Assembly (NCBI RefSeq): GCF_017298635.1
Contig: NZ_CP071182.1
Span: 248,001 to 312,000, forward strand
Direction: 5' to 3'
Length of the DNA stretch: 64,000 nt
Source of the DNA: Paenalicyclobacillus mengziensis
Lineage (GTDB): Bacteria; Bacillota; Bacilli; Alicyclobacillales; Alicyclobacillaceae
Positions 44,951-53,810 of this stretch are shown piece by piece; the stretch's first letter is position 1; each line of letters starts with the position of its first letter. The notes below the pieces were generated by a model that did no database searches, had not been told where the DNA came from, and saw only the letters and a list, made by a program, of their open reading frames with translations. Position numbers and translations under genes: made by a program.

Positions 44951-46348
44951 TCACTCGGCCTCTTTATGAACTGGGTCCAAATTCACAAACTTGTTGAAGT
45001 TCTTCAGAAACACGAGATCAACCTTACCTGTCGGGCCATTTCTCTGCTTCGCGATGATGATTTCAATAATATTTTTACGCTCGGATTCCGGATCGTAATA
45101 ATCGTCACGATATAAAAAAGCAACAATGTCCGCATCTTGTTCGATACTCCCTGATTCACGAATATCAGAGAGCATCGGCCGTTTGTCTTGACGCTGTTCA
45201 ACACCTCGGCTTAACTGTGCCAGTGCGACGACGGGGACTTCCAGTTCGCGAGCCAGTTGCTTCAGCGATCTGGATATTTCTGATATTTCCTGTTGCCGAT
45301 TCTCACCGGAATTGCGGCGTCCATGAATCAATTGAAGGTAGTCAATGCACACGAAACCGAGGCCAGCCTCAGACTTCAAACGCCGCAGCTTGGCACGCAT
45401 CTCCGGTACCGTGATGCCTGGAGAATCGTCGATATAGATAGGAGAATTACTGAGCGTGCTGACTCCCATGGACAACTTTGGCCAATCGTCGTCATCCAGC
45501 GTTCCATTTCGCATCTTGTGTCCATCAATGTAGGCTTCCGCACACAACATACGTTGGACCAGCTGATCTTTCGACATTTCTAGGCTGAAGATAGCGACCG
45601 GAAGACCAGCCCGCACTGCCACGTTTTGGGCAATATTGAGGGCGAAGGCCGTTTTACCGACAGAGGGGCGTGCTGCAACGATAATCAGATCGGATCGCTG
45701 AAAACCGCTCGTCATTCTGTCAAGCTCACTGTACCCTGTCGGGACACCTGTCAGCTTGCCTTCGCTCGCGTACAGTTGTTCAATGCGTTCAAACGTGTTC
45801 TCAAGAACCTCGGAGATGTGCGTAAAATCACGAACTCGCTGATTCTGAGACAAGGACAGAATTTTTGTCTCAGCTTCAGCAAGAATGTCTGCAGATGAAT
45901 CTTCGCCTTGATAGCCCTGATTGGCAAGTTCGGTCGCAGTGGCAATGATTCGCCGTAAAACGGCTTTTTCGCGCACAATATTTGAATAGTGAACAACATG
46001 CAAAGCTGTGGGCATAGATGCAGCAAGTTCGGCAACATACGAGGCACCGCCGACAGCTTCAAGTGCACCTTCCCGAGCCTGCAAAGCAGCCGTCACGGTG
46101 ATCACGTCCACAGGCTGTCCGTGTTCAAACAGGCCTTGCATGACTTCGAATATCATCTGATGTGAGTTTCGATAGAAATCGTCAGGCTGTAACAGTTCAA
46201 CCGCTTCAGTCACAGCATCCTGTGAGATAAGCATCGCCCCAAGCACTGCTTGTTCTGCTTCAATGTGCTGGGGCGGCAATCGAAACATCGATTCTGACCC
46301 GGTCAGACCCTGCATAGCAGCCTGAAATTGTTCTCGTGGTTGCGCCAA
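44951..46348 (-). CDS. dnaB: Replicative DNA helicase (DnaB type)
   Basis: 465 residues. Hexameric helicase that unwinds DNA at the fork (called DnaC in B. subtilis). N-terminal primase-interacting domain (LPPQHIEAEQAVLGAMLI), RecA-type ATPase with Walker A ARPSVGKTAFALNIA, and DnaB motifs FSLEMSKDQLVQRML, CIDYLQLIHG and LSDIRESGSIEQDADIVAFLYR. The TTG start at 46348 is the only one that keeps the conserved N-terminus. Confidence 0.96.
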   Translation of the reverse strand: MAQPREQFQAAMQGLTGSESMFRLPPQHIEAEQAVLGAMLISQDAVTEAVELLQPDDFYRNSHQMIFEVMQGLFEHGQPVDVITVTAALQAREGALEAVGGASYVAELAASMPTALHVVHYSNIVREKAVLRRIIATATELANQGYQGEDSSADILAEAETKILSLSQNQRVRDFTHISEVLENTFERIEQLYASEGKLTGVPTGYSELDRMTSGFQRSDLIIVAARPSVGKTAFALNIAQNVAVRAGLPVAIFSLEMSKDQLVQRMLCAEAYIDGHKMRNGTLDDDDWPKLSMGVSTLSNSPIYIDDSPGITVPEMRAKLRRLKSEAGLGFVCIDYLQLIHGRRNSGENRQQEISEISRSLKQLARELEVPVVALAQLSRGVEQRQDKRPMLSDIRESGSIEQDADIVAFLYRDDYYDPESERKNIIEIIIAKQRNGPTGKVDLVFLKNFNKFVNLDPVHKEAE

Positions 46349-46425
46349 TTCAGGTACACCCTCTTACCACAAATACTATCGCTGCAGACAACAACAGACT
46401 GTGCGAAGACACAACCAGAATCCGC

Positions 46426-46869
46426 TTATTCAGCCTCGACGAATACCGTGATGGTAGCTGTCACTTCCGGATGAAGCTTCACGTGAACCTGGTGCCCGCC
46501 AAGGGATTTAATCGGCTCCGCCAATGCGACCTTGCGCTTGTCGATGTCAAATCCCTGTGCACGGAGTGCTTCACCAATGTGTTTTGTGGTGATGGCCCCA
46601 AAGAGCTTGCCACCGTCCCCAACATGTGTCTTCACGGCAAATCTCTTGTCCTCGAGCGACTTGGCGAGCTGGCGAGCCTGTTCCAGTTCTTGTGTTTGTT
46701 TGCGCTGTTTTGCTGCCTGTTGCTGCTGTAATTGCTGCAGGTTTGCAGATGTCGCCTCCTCTGCAAGCTGCCGCGGGAAGAGAAAGTTTCGAGCGTACCC
46801 TTCGGCCACGTTCTTGACCTCTCCTTTTTTTCCCTGCCCTTTGACATCAGCTAAAAAGATCACTTTCAC
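46426..46869 (-). CDS. rplI: 50S ribosomal protein L9
   Basis: 147 residues. Binds 23S rRNA domain V and stabilises the L1 stalk side. Start [36 protein letters not shown] is the L9 signature; the long helix ([21 protein letters not shown]) follows, then the C-terminal domain. The frame is open to 46902, but GAGGGG eight bases before GTG 46869 gives the correct start. Confidence 0.96.
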   Translation of the reverse strand: MKVIFLADVKGQGKKGEVKNVAEGYARNFLFPRQLAEEATSANLQQLQQQQAAKQRKQTQELEQARQLAKSLEDKRFAVKTHVGDGGKLFGAITTKHIGEALRAQGFDIDKRKVALAEPIKSLGGHQVHVKLHPEVTATITVFVEAE

Positions 46870-46903
46870 ATTACATGCCCCCTCACCGAACTGTGATAGC
46901 ACT

Positions 46904-47806
46904 CTATCTCATGCGCCGAGCATACAACATAGAGTCAAACAAGCCAATGAGAATAAATAGGCTGTTCAACAACACAGCTGCTATCGTAATTAGGATGATC
47001 CAAAAGTATCGAAGTGAAGTGTGCCTGATTCGCCGCCAAATAAAGGCGACCCCCTGAACACCGATGAAAAACCCAGTCAACATGAATGCATTGTTGAGGG
47101 CACTCCACAAATACGGTGTGGACACACCAATGTTAAAGACCACACAAAAGGTTGTAACAATGTACACCCAAATCACCGACGAGGGCAAACGCCAGGCAGA
47201 CAGGAGTGGTTGAGCAGAAACCTGTTCAATACCCGCAATCGCTCTTGCTGCAACATAGTTGATGACAGCAACCAGGAACGACAGAATGACAAGAATCGCT
47301 GGCAGTGCGGTGGTAATTGTATGCACGACATTCGTGCTCATTTGCAAGATCTGTGCAGGACTGAGGTGCAACGCCGGTTGATACATCTGTAAAGAGAGCT
47401 CACTCTGTCGGAGTAACTCTGACTGGAAGTGAAATCCACTCCAATACAGAAACGCCAGTCCAACTAAACTCAACATCACGAAGACGAGTGTGCCGGTGAT
47501 GAGAGACGGGAACGCGTTGTCTGAGCTTTGCATGGCTTCCCCCATGACCCAGCCAACAAGGTAGACACCGAGTGTAAATACAATCGTTGCCATACCCAAG
47601 CCTGCAGCGATGAGCACGCCGGCCATAACAGCCGCAAGCATCAGTGAAAGCAACTTGGAACTTTTCACGGTTAAAACAATAAAAGGAACTGGCATCAACC
47701 ATACAACCAGTCCCGTCAGCGGTGTGAAGGCTGCTGCTGCAGCCAACACTACGAACAGACCAATTGCGGTCCATGTGGACTGTTCGCGCAGGCCTGGCTG
47801 ATTCAT
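46904..47806 (-). CDS. DUF2232 membrane protein (YybS-like)
   Basis: 300 residues with about eight transmembrane helices. YybS family: [32 protein letters not shown] at the start and a hydrophobic C-terminal half with [24 protein letters not shown]. Role unknown; it may be an ECF-like S component. In B. subtilis yybS is followed by yybT (gdpP) and rplI; here rplI follows directly, only 34 bp away, with no gdpP. Confidence 0.9.
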   Translation of the reverse strand: MNQPGLREQSTWTAIGLFVVLAAAAAFTPLTGLVVWLMPVPFIVLTVKSSKLLSLMLAAVMAGVLIAAGLGMATIVFTLGVYLVGWVMGEAMQSSDNAFPSLITGTLVFVMLSLVGLAFLYWSGFHFQSELLRQSELSLQMYQPALHLSPAQILQMSTNVVHTITTALPAILVILSFLVAVINYVAARAIAGIEQVSAQPLLSAWRLPSSVIWVYIVTTFCVVFNIGVSTPYLWSALNNAFMLTGFFIGVQGVAFIWRRIRHTSLRYFWIILITIAAVLLNSLFILIGLFDSMLYARRMR

Positions 47807-47810
47807 GGCA

Positions 47811-48116
47811 TCACCTCAAAGAGCGTAGGTACTCCTGTACAAATTCAATATCAGCAGAATCTACTTCATGCCCCCTAAAAGACTTAACCCAGGCATTTTG
47901 TGCCTGCTGATCGACGCTCGACAAGTCAAGGCCCAACTGTCGACCGAGATAATATGTTAACCCAACGAGTCCACCGAGGGTTTCCGCCATGTCACGTTCA
48001 TTTCCGGACTGAATACTCCGGAATACATTCGTCAATTGTTGCAGCATCTGTACTTTGACGTTCTCGACACTGCGAATTTTGCGTGCGATTTGTACGTGAT
48101 TATCCATTGGCGGCAC
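47811..48116 (-). CDS. MazG-like small protein
   Basis: 101 residues from the chosen start. It resembles MazG-like (all-alpha NTP pyrophosphohydrolase) proteins found next to rpsR in Bacilli: ENVKVQMLQQLTNVFRSIQSGNERDMAETLGGLVGLTYYLGRQLGLD. It has the two-helix core but only part of the acidic metal set, so activity is uncertain. The frame is open to 48203; GGAGG eight bases before GTG 48116 was used. ATG 48107 is an alternative. It lies between rpsR and yybS. Confidence 0.7.
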   Translation of the reverse strand: MPPMDNHVQIARKIRSVENVKVQMLQQLTNVFRSIQSGNERDMAETLGGLVGLTYYLGRQLGLDLSSVDQQAQNAWVKSFRGHEVDSADIEFVQEYLRSLR

Positions 48117-48241
48117 CACGATACCCTCCCCGTGCCGAAATGCGGTGCATTGCATCGGTCGGTTCCCATTGCAAAACGTGCTCAACTCTCCGTGTAATTC
48201 CACGTCTGTAAGGGAATATCCTGCTCGGGCCCGTATGACAA

Positions 48242-48268
48242 GGAGCGAGGGACCTTGTCCCTCGCTCC
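48242..48268 (-). terminator. Strong hairpin after rpsR
   Basis: A perfect 11-bp stem GGAGCGAGGGA/TCCCTCGCTCC with a 5-base loop, 6 bp after the rpsR stop on the minus strand, followed by only TTGTC. It may act as a partial terminator or a 3'-end stabiliser between rpsR and the MazG-like gene. Confidence 0.65.
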
Positions 48269-48274
48269 CGAACT

Positions 48275-48505
48275 TTATTCCGTAGTATAAGGCATGAGCG
48301 CAATTTGGCGCGCACGCTTGATAGCCAATGTCACCTGGCGCTGATGGCGAGCGCAGTTTCCGGTAATGCGTCGTGGTAAAATCTTGCCCCGTTCTGTCAA
48401 GAACTTGTTCAGGCGACCCACATCCTTATAGTCGGCCTGTTTGATTCTATCCACGCAGAACTGGCAAACCTTACGACGCTTCCCGCCACGACCTTTCCGC
48501 GGCAT
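48275..48505 (-). CDS. rpsR: 30S ribosomal protein S18
   Basis: 76 residues, the usual length. Start [34 protein letters not shown] and end [39 protein letters not shown] sequence are diagnostic. It binds S6 in the 30S platform. It retains CxxC (CQFC), typical of zinc-binding C+ forms. Third gene of rpsF-ssb-rpsR. Confidence 0.96.
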   Translation of the reverse strand: MPRKGRGGKRRKVCQFCVDRIKQADYKDVGRLNKFLTERGKILPRRITGNCARHQRQVTLAIKRARQIALMPYTTE

Positions 48506-48562
48506 CCTTCATCACTCCTCGTCGTAGTCTTTACTGAACGTTCTTTCACAAGAGCTTGTACC

Positions 48563-49048
48563 TTAGAACGGCAAGTCATCATCAGAAATATCAATGGACT
48601 GACTGTCGTCCGCGAACGGATCGTCGTCGAACCGGGGCGTACGCTTAGGTTCGGGTGCTTGGCGGGATGCGTTCTGGCTCTGCCCTGGCCCCTGACTATA
48701 CCCCGAGGAACCGCCAGAAGAGCTATTGTCTCCTCGGTCAAGAAACCGAACAGTTTCAGCAACAACCTCTGCAACTCTGACTTTTTGTCCTTCCCGATTC
48801 TCGTAACTGCGAATCTGCAGTCGGCCATCAACAGCTGCGAGCCTTCCTTTGTGCAGGTACTGCGCACAGAGTTCGGCTTGCTTTTGCCATACGACGATGT
48901 TGATAAAATCGGTCTCACGTTCACCTGACTGGGACGTGCGCATCCTGTCTACGGCAAGCGCAAACGATGCCACAGCTGTTCCTGACCCGGTGTATCGGAG
49001 TTCGGGATCTTGAGTCAAGCGGCCAATTAAAATCACCCGGTTCAGCAT
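48563..49048 (-). CDS. ssb: Single-stranded DNA-binding protein
   Basis: 161 residues. OB-fold domain (MLNRVILIGRLTQDPELRYTGSG, about 1-105), a Gly/Ser/Gln-rich linker (GGSSGYSQGPGQSQN), and the conserved acidic tip DISDDDLPF that binds replication and repair partners. Between rpsF and rpsR, as in nearly all Bacillota. Confidence 0.97.
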   Translation of the reverse strand: MLNRVILIGRLTQDPELRYTGSGTAVASFALAVDRMRTSQSGERETDFINIVVWQKQAELCAQYLHKGRLAAVDGRLQIRSYENREGQKVRVAEVVAETVRFLDRGDNSSSGGSSGYSQGPGQSQNASRQAPEPKRTPRFDDDPFADDSQSIDISDDDLPF

Positions 49049-49067
49049 GCAAACCCCTCCACGAGAT

Positions 49068-49358
49068 TTATTCGCCTACACGCACGGTAAGAAAACGAAC
49101 AACACTGTCGTCGATTCTCATCTGGCGCTCAAGCTCGCGAGTGAAGTCTGTGTCAGCTGAGTACTCCATGAGCACGTAGTATCCGTCGCGGCTATGATTG
49201 ATTTCATAGGCGAGACGTCGTTTCCCCATCTCTTCGAGCTTGGAGATTTCACCACCGTGCTCAGTGACGAGATTTTGATACTTGGACACCAACGTGGATG
49301 TGACTTCTGTATCCAAATCAGATTTCAGAATGTACATCGTTTCGTATTGGTGCATCAC
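49068..49358 (-). CDS. rpsF: 30S ribosomal protein S6
   Basis: 96 residues. MHQYETMYILKSDLD start and KRRLAYEINHSRDGYYVLMEYSA are S6 signatures. It forms the S6-S18 pair on the 30S platform. An AAGGAGGTGACGC RBS precedes GTG 49358 and ATG 49355; either may be used. First gene of rpsF-ssb-rpsR, behind a leader hairpin. Confidence 0.96.
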   Translation of the reverse strand: MMHQYETMYILKSDLDTEVTSTLVSKYQNLVTEHGGEISKLEEMGKRRLAYEINHSRDGYYVLMEYSADTDFTRELERQMRIDDSVVRFLTVRVGE

Positions 49359-49382
49359 GCGTCACCTCCTTCTGGACTTGTG

Positions 49383-49403
49383 GCCCTGTCTCGGGGACAG
49401 AGC
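49383..49403 (-). promoter_or_regulatory. Leader hairpin of the rpsF operon, possible S6:S18 autoregulation site
   Basis: An 8-bp stem GCTCTGTC/GACAGGGC with loop CCCGA sits 25 bp before the rpsF start. The known S6:S18 leader element shows a conserved CCG in a loop or bulge, and CCG is present here; the match is suggestive only. Confidence 0.35.
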
Positions 49404-49534
49404 AAGGATGGGCGCATTACAAACATCGCAACGTGCCAAGTACTCATATTAACACGTCAAGCTTCACTTCACAATGAAAACTAGGAAAATAATATTTTGC
49501 CAATGTCTAGGACAAACGCCAAATCAAACATGTT

Positions 49535-50635
49535 TTAGACATTAAAACGGAAGTGCATCACATCGCCGTCTTGAACCACATAATCTTTTCCTTCGAGGCG
49601 GACCTTGCCTGCCTCCCTTGCCGCATTGTATGAGCCCGTGGAAACAAGGTCTGCAAATGCAACGACCTCCGCACGAATAAATCCCTTTTCGAAATCCGAG
49701 TGAATCACACCTGCGGCCTGCGGCGCTTTCGTCCCAGCGCGGATTGTCCATGCCCTGACCTCGGGTTCCCCGGCAGTTAGGTAAGTACGCAATCCGAGCA
49801 AGTCATATGCAGCTCGAATCAACTTGTCGAGCCCGGATTCAGTGAGGCCAAGTTCCTGTAGAAATGCCTCTCGATCCTCACCTTCAAGTTCTGCAATTTC
49901 CGATTCCAACTGTGCGCTGACGACAACCACCTGCGCACCCTCTGCAAGGGCACGCTCCTTGACCTGTTGAACAAAAGGATTGGAACTGTCGTCTGAGACA
50001 TCGTCCTCCGACACATTAGCAGCGTAGAGGACTGGTTTGTTGCTCAATAAGTGAAGGTCCCGTAGAAGTACCTGCTCTTCATCCGACAGTTGCACGGAGC
50101 GAGCTGATTTGCCATCTGCCAGGGCCTGTTGCATCCGCTCCAGAGCAGCAACCTCGATGGCAAACCGCTTGTCTCCTGATTTGAGGTTCTTTTTCGTCCG
50201 TTCGAGTCGGCGCTCTACCGTTTCAAGGTCAGCCAAAACCAGTTCAAGCTCAATCGTCTCAATATCACGAAGCGGGTCTACGGAACCACTTACGTGCGTA
50301 ATATCCGAGTTCTCAAAGCAGCGAACGACGTGTACAATTGCGTCGACTTCACGGATGTGCCCCAAGAACTTGTTCCCGAGCCCTTCGCCGCGGCTGGCCC
50401 CAGCCACAAGTCCGGCAATATCAACAAATTCAAAAGCGGTTGGCACAACTTTTTTGGGATGAAACATGTCTGAGAGCGCTTGTAAACGCGGGTCTGGTAC
50501 TTCGACCACACCGACGTTCGGGTCAATCGTGCAAAAAGGGTAATTGGCCGCTTCGGCGCCAGCCTTTGTGATTGCATTGAACAGTGTTGACTTCCCAACG
50601 TTCGGAAGTCCTACAATACCAGCCTGCAGTGGCAT
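49535..50635 (-). CDS. ychF: Ribosome-associated GTPase/ATPase YchF
   Basis: 366 residues, the usual length. Obg-like NTPase: G1 GLPNVGKSTLFNAITKAG, G3 DIAGLVAGASRGEGLGNKFL, a coiled-coil insertion (about 130-190) and a C-terminal TGS domain (GKDYVVQDGDVMHFRFNV). Binds ribosomes and prefers ATP in characterised members; linked to stress responses. Equivalent to yyaF, upstream of rpsF as in B. subtilis. Confidence 0.96.
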   Translation of the reverse strand: MPLQAGIVGLPNVGKSTLFNAITKAGAEAANYPFCTIDPNVGVVEVPDPRLQALSDMFHPKKVVPTAFEFVDIAGLVAGASRGEGLGNKFLGHIREVDAIVHVVRCFENSDITHVSGSVDPLRDIETIELELVLADLETVERRLERTKKNLKSGDKRFAIEVAALERMQQALADGKSARSVQLSDEEQVLLRDLHLLSNKPVLYAANVSEDDVSDDSSNPFVQQVKERALAEGAQVVVVSAQLESEIAELEGEDREAFLQELGLTESGLDKLIRAAYDLLGLRTYLTAGEPEVRAWTIRAGTKAPQAAGVIHSDFEKGFIRAEVVAFADLVSTGSYNAAREAGKVRLEGKDYVVQDGDVMHFRFNV

Positions 50636-50933
50636 TCGTACACCTCTTTTTTCGTCCGCGTCGGCCTGTCGAGGACAGTATAAGTCGGAAACAGTAGCGG
50701 AACAATCAACTCAAGTGATAAAGTATACCATATCGTAATATGCGTTGCGATTCGTCCATATTGTAATAGTGGACGGCGCTCTGGACTAGTCCTCCTGCGC
50801 TGTCACCGCCGGAAAGACAGTCACATTCGGACTTATCCACCCTACTTACCGCTTAAATGCTTCCGGGACTATTGTGCCATGGATGAAAACCTTAAGTAGT
50901 GGCAAAATAGAAGTGCCGAGGAGGTGAATCGTC

Positions 50934-51047
50934 ATGCTTAGGCGACTCATGCGTAAATTACGTGTGCGGAAGCTGTCGACGAAGGCCCTTGCGGTCGAAA
51001 TGCTCCCCTCCACAAGGAACCGCCGGAACACTATGCTCTGCGCGTAA
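50934..51047 (+). CDS. Very basic microprotein, 37 aa
   Basis: GAGGAGG with 9-10 bases spacing precedes ATG 50934, then 37 codons to TAA. The product MLRRLMRKLRVRKLSTKALA is followed by VEMLPSTRNRRNTMLCA: ten Arg and four Lys, one Cys near the end, no Asp, one Glu. The first 20 residues could form an amphipathic cationic helix. It is the only + strand unit in a long minus-strand stretch and is followed, after about 110 bp, by a strong terminator. No family is recognised; it could also be the peptide part of a small RNA gene. Confidence 0.5.
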   Translation: MLRRLMRKLRVRKLSTKALAVEMLPSTRNRRNTMLCA

Positions 51048-51159
51048 GTCAGTCACACGGTAGCCTGTGACCTGCACGGAATGCTGGTTGTGGGCTGATT
51101 ACCGCACAGTGTACATTCCACTTAGAAATTATGAACTCGTGACGGATATCCATCATTTC

Positions 51160-51183
51160 GGGCCCCAGAGGGGCCCCGTTTTT
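51160..51183 (+). terminator. Strong terminator downstream of the microprotein
   Basis: CGGGCCCC-AGA-GGGGCCCCG (one bulged base) followed by TTTTT at 51179-51183. It marks the end of a + strand transcript of roughly 250 bases that must begin near 50900, and abuts the convergent oxidoreductase stop codon. Confidence 0.88.
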
Positions 51184-53179
51184 ATGCTTCTCGCCGCACG
51201 TGACAGGGGACATCGTACTGCGCTGTTTGACGGCCTAGGTCAGCTCGCGTTGTCGGGGTAAGTTGATTCACAGTCGCTTCGGTACTCCACCAACCCGATT
51301 CCAGTTGTACCGTAAAGGGATGCCCGCCCGTAGAGACCTTGATGTAAACCGCCAATTCTCCGTAAGGCGTAGAAAGAATTGCTCCATCACCTGTGGATAA
51401 ACCCGTTTCCTTTGCAATGGCATGCGTAATTTCTGCAACCGGTCGATGTGGTAAGTTCGGCCACTCTCGGTGCTGTGAGTTCTCCGAAAGCCGTGGGTGA
51501 ACCGTCAGCAGGGCATACGGGAACTTTCTGCCGTCAAGCTTTGATGCTGCATGGGACTCAAGCGGCGCAATGTATGTAGGGTATGCCGAAGTACCCTCCA
51601 TTTCTGCCTTCTTGGAGGTGAACTCATATCTTCCCGAAGGCGTCCGAAAGACTTTATCCTGCCAGGGAACTTCAGCGAGTGGGATACGTACGGTGCCCAA
51701 CTGGCGTAGTTGTTGCAGACCAACTTGGTGTTTTTGAAGGGGCCTGAGAGCAAGCTCAAACCATTCATCGAGCGGTCGCCTCATGTCCTCCCCAAATCCT
51801 AGTCGATCCGCTAGTAGAGCGAAGATCTCATGATCTGGCTTGGCCTCACCGAGCGGATCGATGGCTCGGTTCGCGAAGGTTACGTACGGATGCCACATGG
51901 TGGATAATGAGATGTCTTCCTCCTCAAAGACCGTGGTACAGGGAAGAAAATAGTCAGCCAGCTCGGCAGTTGCCGTCATCATCGTATCAACCACGACAAT
52001 GAACGGTATTTTTGAGTACGCCTCTTTCAGTAAGGCAGTGTTCGGGACCTGTGAAACCGGATTGGTTCGAGTGACGAACATCATTTCAATCTGGGGGTCT
52101 GCTGTGATGATTTCCTCAGCCTGAGAGCCGCGAAAGAATTCCCGTACGTTTGCGCCGTTCCGACCAGTCAGTGCCTCTTCATCAAGGAATTCTGTCATCT
52201 GCCGGTTTGCGTAATTTACACCTCCGCCTGAAATGCCAATTTGGCCTGTAGCGGCGGCCAACGCATCGATGGCTCGAATGGCGTTTCCACCACCCGCGTA
52301 ACGTTGCAGTCCAACACCGAGAAGTGTGGCCACGGGGCGATGCCGGCCATACAAATCCGCCAGGCGATGGATTTGTTCTCTTGGCACGTCTGTCTCCTCT
52401 GTTACAAAATCAAGAGAAAATTGATTCAGGTAATCGCTGAAGGTTTGGAAGCCGATCGAATGCTGATGAAGGAAATTATCGTCCAGCCAGCCGTTGTCTC
52501 TGCAGATGCGGAGAACGCCCAAGGCTAGCGCGCCATCCGTCCCTGGCTTGGGGCGAACGACGAGTTCGGCCTTGGCATCGAGGTCTGTGGGCAAGGGATT
52601 AATGACAGTCACCTCTGCTCCGGCCGCGACTGCTTCTCTGATAAAGGGGACCATATGCATATTGGTCACGGCGAGGTTCCGCCCCCAGACAACGATGCGC
52701 TGTGCGTGTAGGATGTCTGAAGGGTCATGACTTCGTGCTTGACCAAAATCGTAGTTTTGTGCCACAAGCCCTGCATCCCAACACAAACTGCCCACCGTTT
52801 CTGTACATCCTCCAAGCTGATAGAAAAAGCGTTGGTTGAGGTTCTTCAGCAAGGTCCCTGAGCCCCAATCGTAGGCGTGCAGGATGGCGTGGTGTCCGTT
52901 GGTACGAATGACGTCCTCTATTTTACCTGAAATTTCGGCAATCGCCTGGCCCCAAGAAACCTCTTCCCACTTCCCGTTTATACGCTTTCGTGGCGTGCGG
53001 ATACGTTGTGCCGAGTACGTCCTGGAAAGAAGGCGACGACCCCGGCTACACATGGTTCCTTTGGTGACGGGGTGCTCCGCATCACCCTGCACCTGAGTTA
53101 CCTTTCCGTGGTCAACCGACGCGATGAGGCTGCAGGCATCCCAGCAGTCAAGCGGACAAGCGGTCTTGATGTCAGTCAT
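51182..53179 (-). CDS. Molybdopterin oxidoreductase (YoaE-like)
   Basis: 665 residues. DMSO-reductase superfamily enzyme with an N-terminal 4Fe-4S motif (CPLDCWDAC ... KGTMCSRG), a bis-MGD cofactor core (HDPSDILHAQRIVVWGRNLAVTNMH; VTRTNPVSQVPN; ADYFLPCTTVFEEEDIS) and a C-terminal dinucleotide-binding domain (LLTVHPRLSENSQHREWPNL). Closest in wording to the uncharacterised YoaE group; the natural substrate is unknown. No signal peptide, so cytosolic. Its start overlaps the DUF951 gene by 8 bp, so the two are coupled. Such an enzyme is not part of the usual origin-side gene order, so it was probably inserted. Confidence 0.88.
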   Translation of the reverse strand: MTDIKTACPLDCWDACSLIASVDHGKVTQVQGDAEHPVTKGTMCSRGRRLLSRTYSAQRIRTPRKRINGKWEEVSWGQAIAEISGKIEDVIRTNGHHAILHAYDWGSGTLLKNLNQRFFYQLGGCTETVGSLCWDAGLVAQNYDFGQARSHDPSDILHAQRIVVWGRNLAVTNMHMVPFIREAVAAGAEVTVINPLPTDLDAKAELVVRPKPGTDGALALGVLRICRDNGWLDDNFLHQHSIGFQTFSDYLNQFSLDFVTEETDVPREQIHRLADLYGRHRPVATLLGVGLQRYAGGGNAIRAIDALAAATGQIGISGGGVNYANRQMTEFLDEEALTGRNGANVREFFRGSQAEEIITADPQIEMMFVTRTNPVSQVPNTALLKEAYSKIPFIVVVDTMMTATAELADYFLPCTTVFEEEDISLSTMWHPYVTFANRAIDPLGEAKPDHEIFALLADRLGFGEDMRRPLDEWFELALRPLQKHQVGLQQLRQLGTVRIPLAEVPWQDKVFRTPSGRYEFTSKKAEMEGTSAYPTYIAPLESHAASKLDGRKFPYALLTVHPRLSENSQHREWPNLPHRPVAEITHAIAKETGLSTGDGAILSTPYGELAVYIKVSTGGHPFTVQLESGWWSTEATVNQLTPTTRADLGRQTAQYDVPCHVRREA

Positions 53180-53396
53180 TTTCTTCCTCCTGTGAAACCA
53201 GCGTCCGTTCGGCTGGAATGAGTACTTTGCGGAGTATTCTATCGAATCGTTGGCGAGGGATTAATACGCTGTGGTCGCACTTTGTGCATTTCACCCGGAT
53301 ATCCATCCCCATGCGAATGATACACCAGCGGTTCTCTCCGCACGCGTGCGGTTTTTTTAGCGTGACGATGTCTCCCAAACCATATGTCAAAGCCAC
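53172..53396 (-). CDS. DUF951 small protein (YyzM-like)
   Basis: About 74 residues. The family pattern YGLGDIVTLKKPHACGENRWCIIRMGMDIRVKCTKC is complete and includes the Cys-Gly and CTKC cysteines, which may hold a metal. Function unknown. A conserved neighbour of ychF and parAB in Bacilli. AAAGGAG is too close to ATG 53402 but sits eight bases from GTG 53396, which was chosen. Confidence 0.88.
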   Translation of the reverse strand: MALTYGLGDIVTLKKPHACGENRWCIIRMGMDIRVKCTKCDHSVLIPRQRFDRILRKVLIPAERTLVSQEEEND

Positions 53397-53401
53397 CGCC
53401 A

Positions 53402-53625
53402 TCACTCCTTTCTTCCGTGGGCGCTGTTCGGCTCTAGTGTAGTACTTGAAGGCTTTACCTCGACAACACGCTGTGGTACTGGAATGTCAATCCCCGCCAC
53501 ATCGAATGCTCTTTGCAGGTCTGTGTTGTAGTTTACGCCCACATCAATCACTGCAAGCGACTTGGTTCGAGAGTAATTCGTGACCTGTTGAACCATTCCG
53601 TTTAGAATCGCATGCAGCTGTGGTA
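53402..53625 (-). pseudogene. MscS mechanosensitive channel remnant
   Basis: The readable part contains ILNGMVQQVTNYSRTKSLAVIDVGVNYNTDLQRA, the beta-domain of MscS-family channels (IPNG...VxNYS...VGVxYxTD), then jumps to FDVAGIDIPVPQRVVEVK, the C-terminal end of that family. The transmembrane N-terminal half and about 60-70 residues between the two blocks are missing. An intact MscS gene is commonly found at this locus in related Bacilli. Only 64 codons remain from the best in-frame start (53596). Confidence 0.75.
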
Positions 53626-53810
53626 AGCAAGGTAACGTGGGATGACGTGTAGTTCAGAAACTTCTGCCAAAGCTTGTCCCACATGACACAAGCAGTTCCC
53701 TCGATGCATCACACTGGTCCTTCTCACTATATCACAGGATACCGAACGAGACAGAGCGGCTGCTTGCGACCATATTTTAGACCCACTGAAATTCGAGATG
53801 TAAGCAAAAT

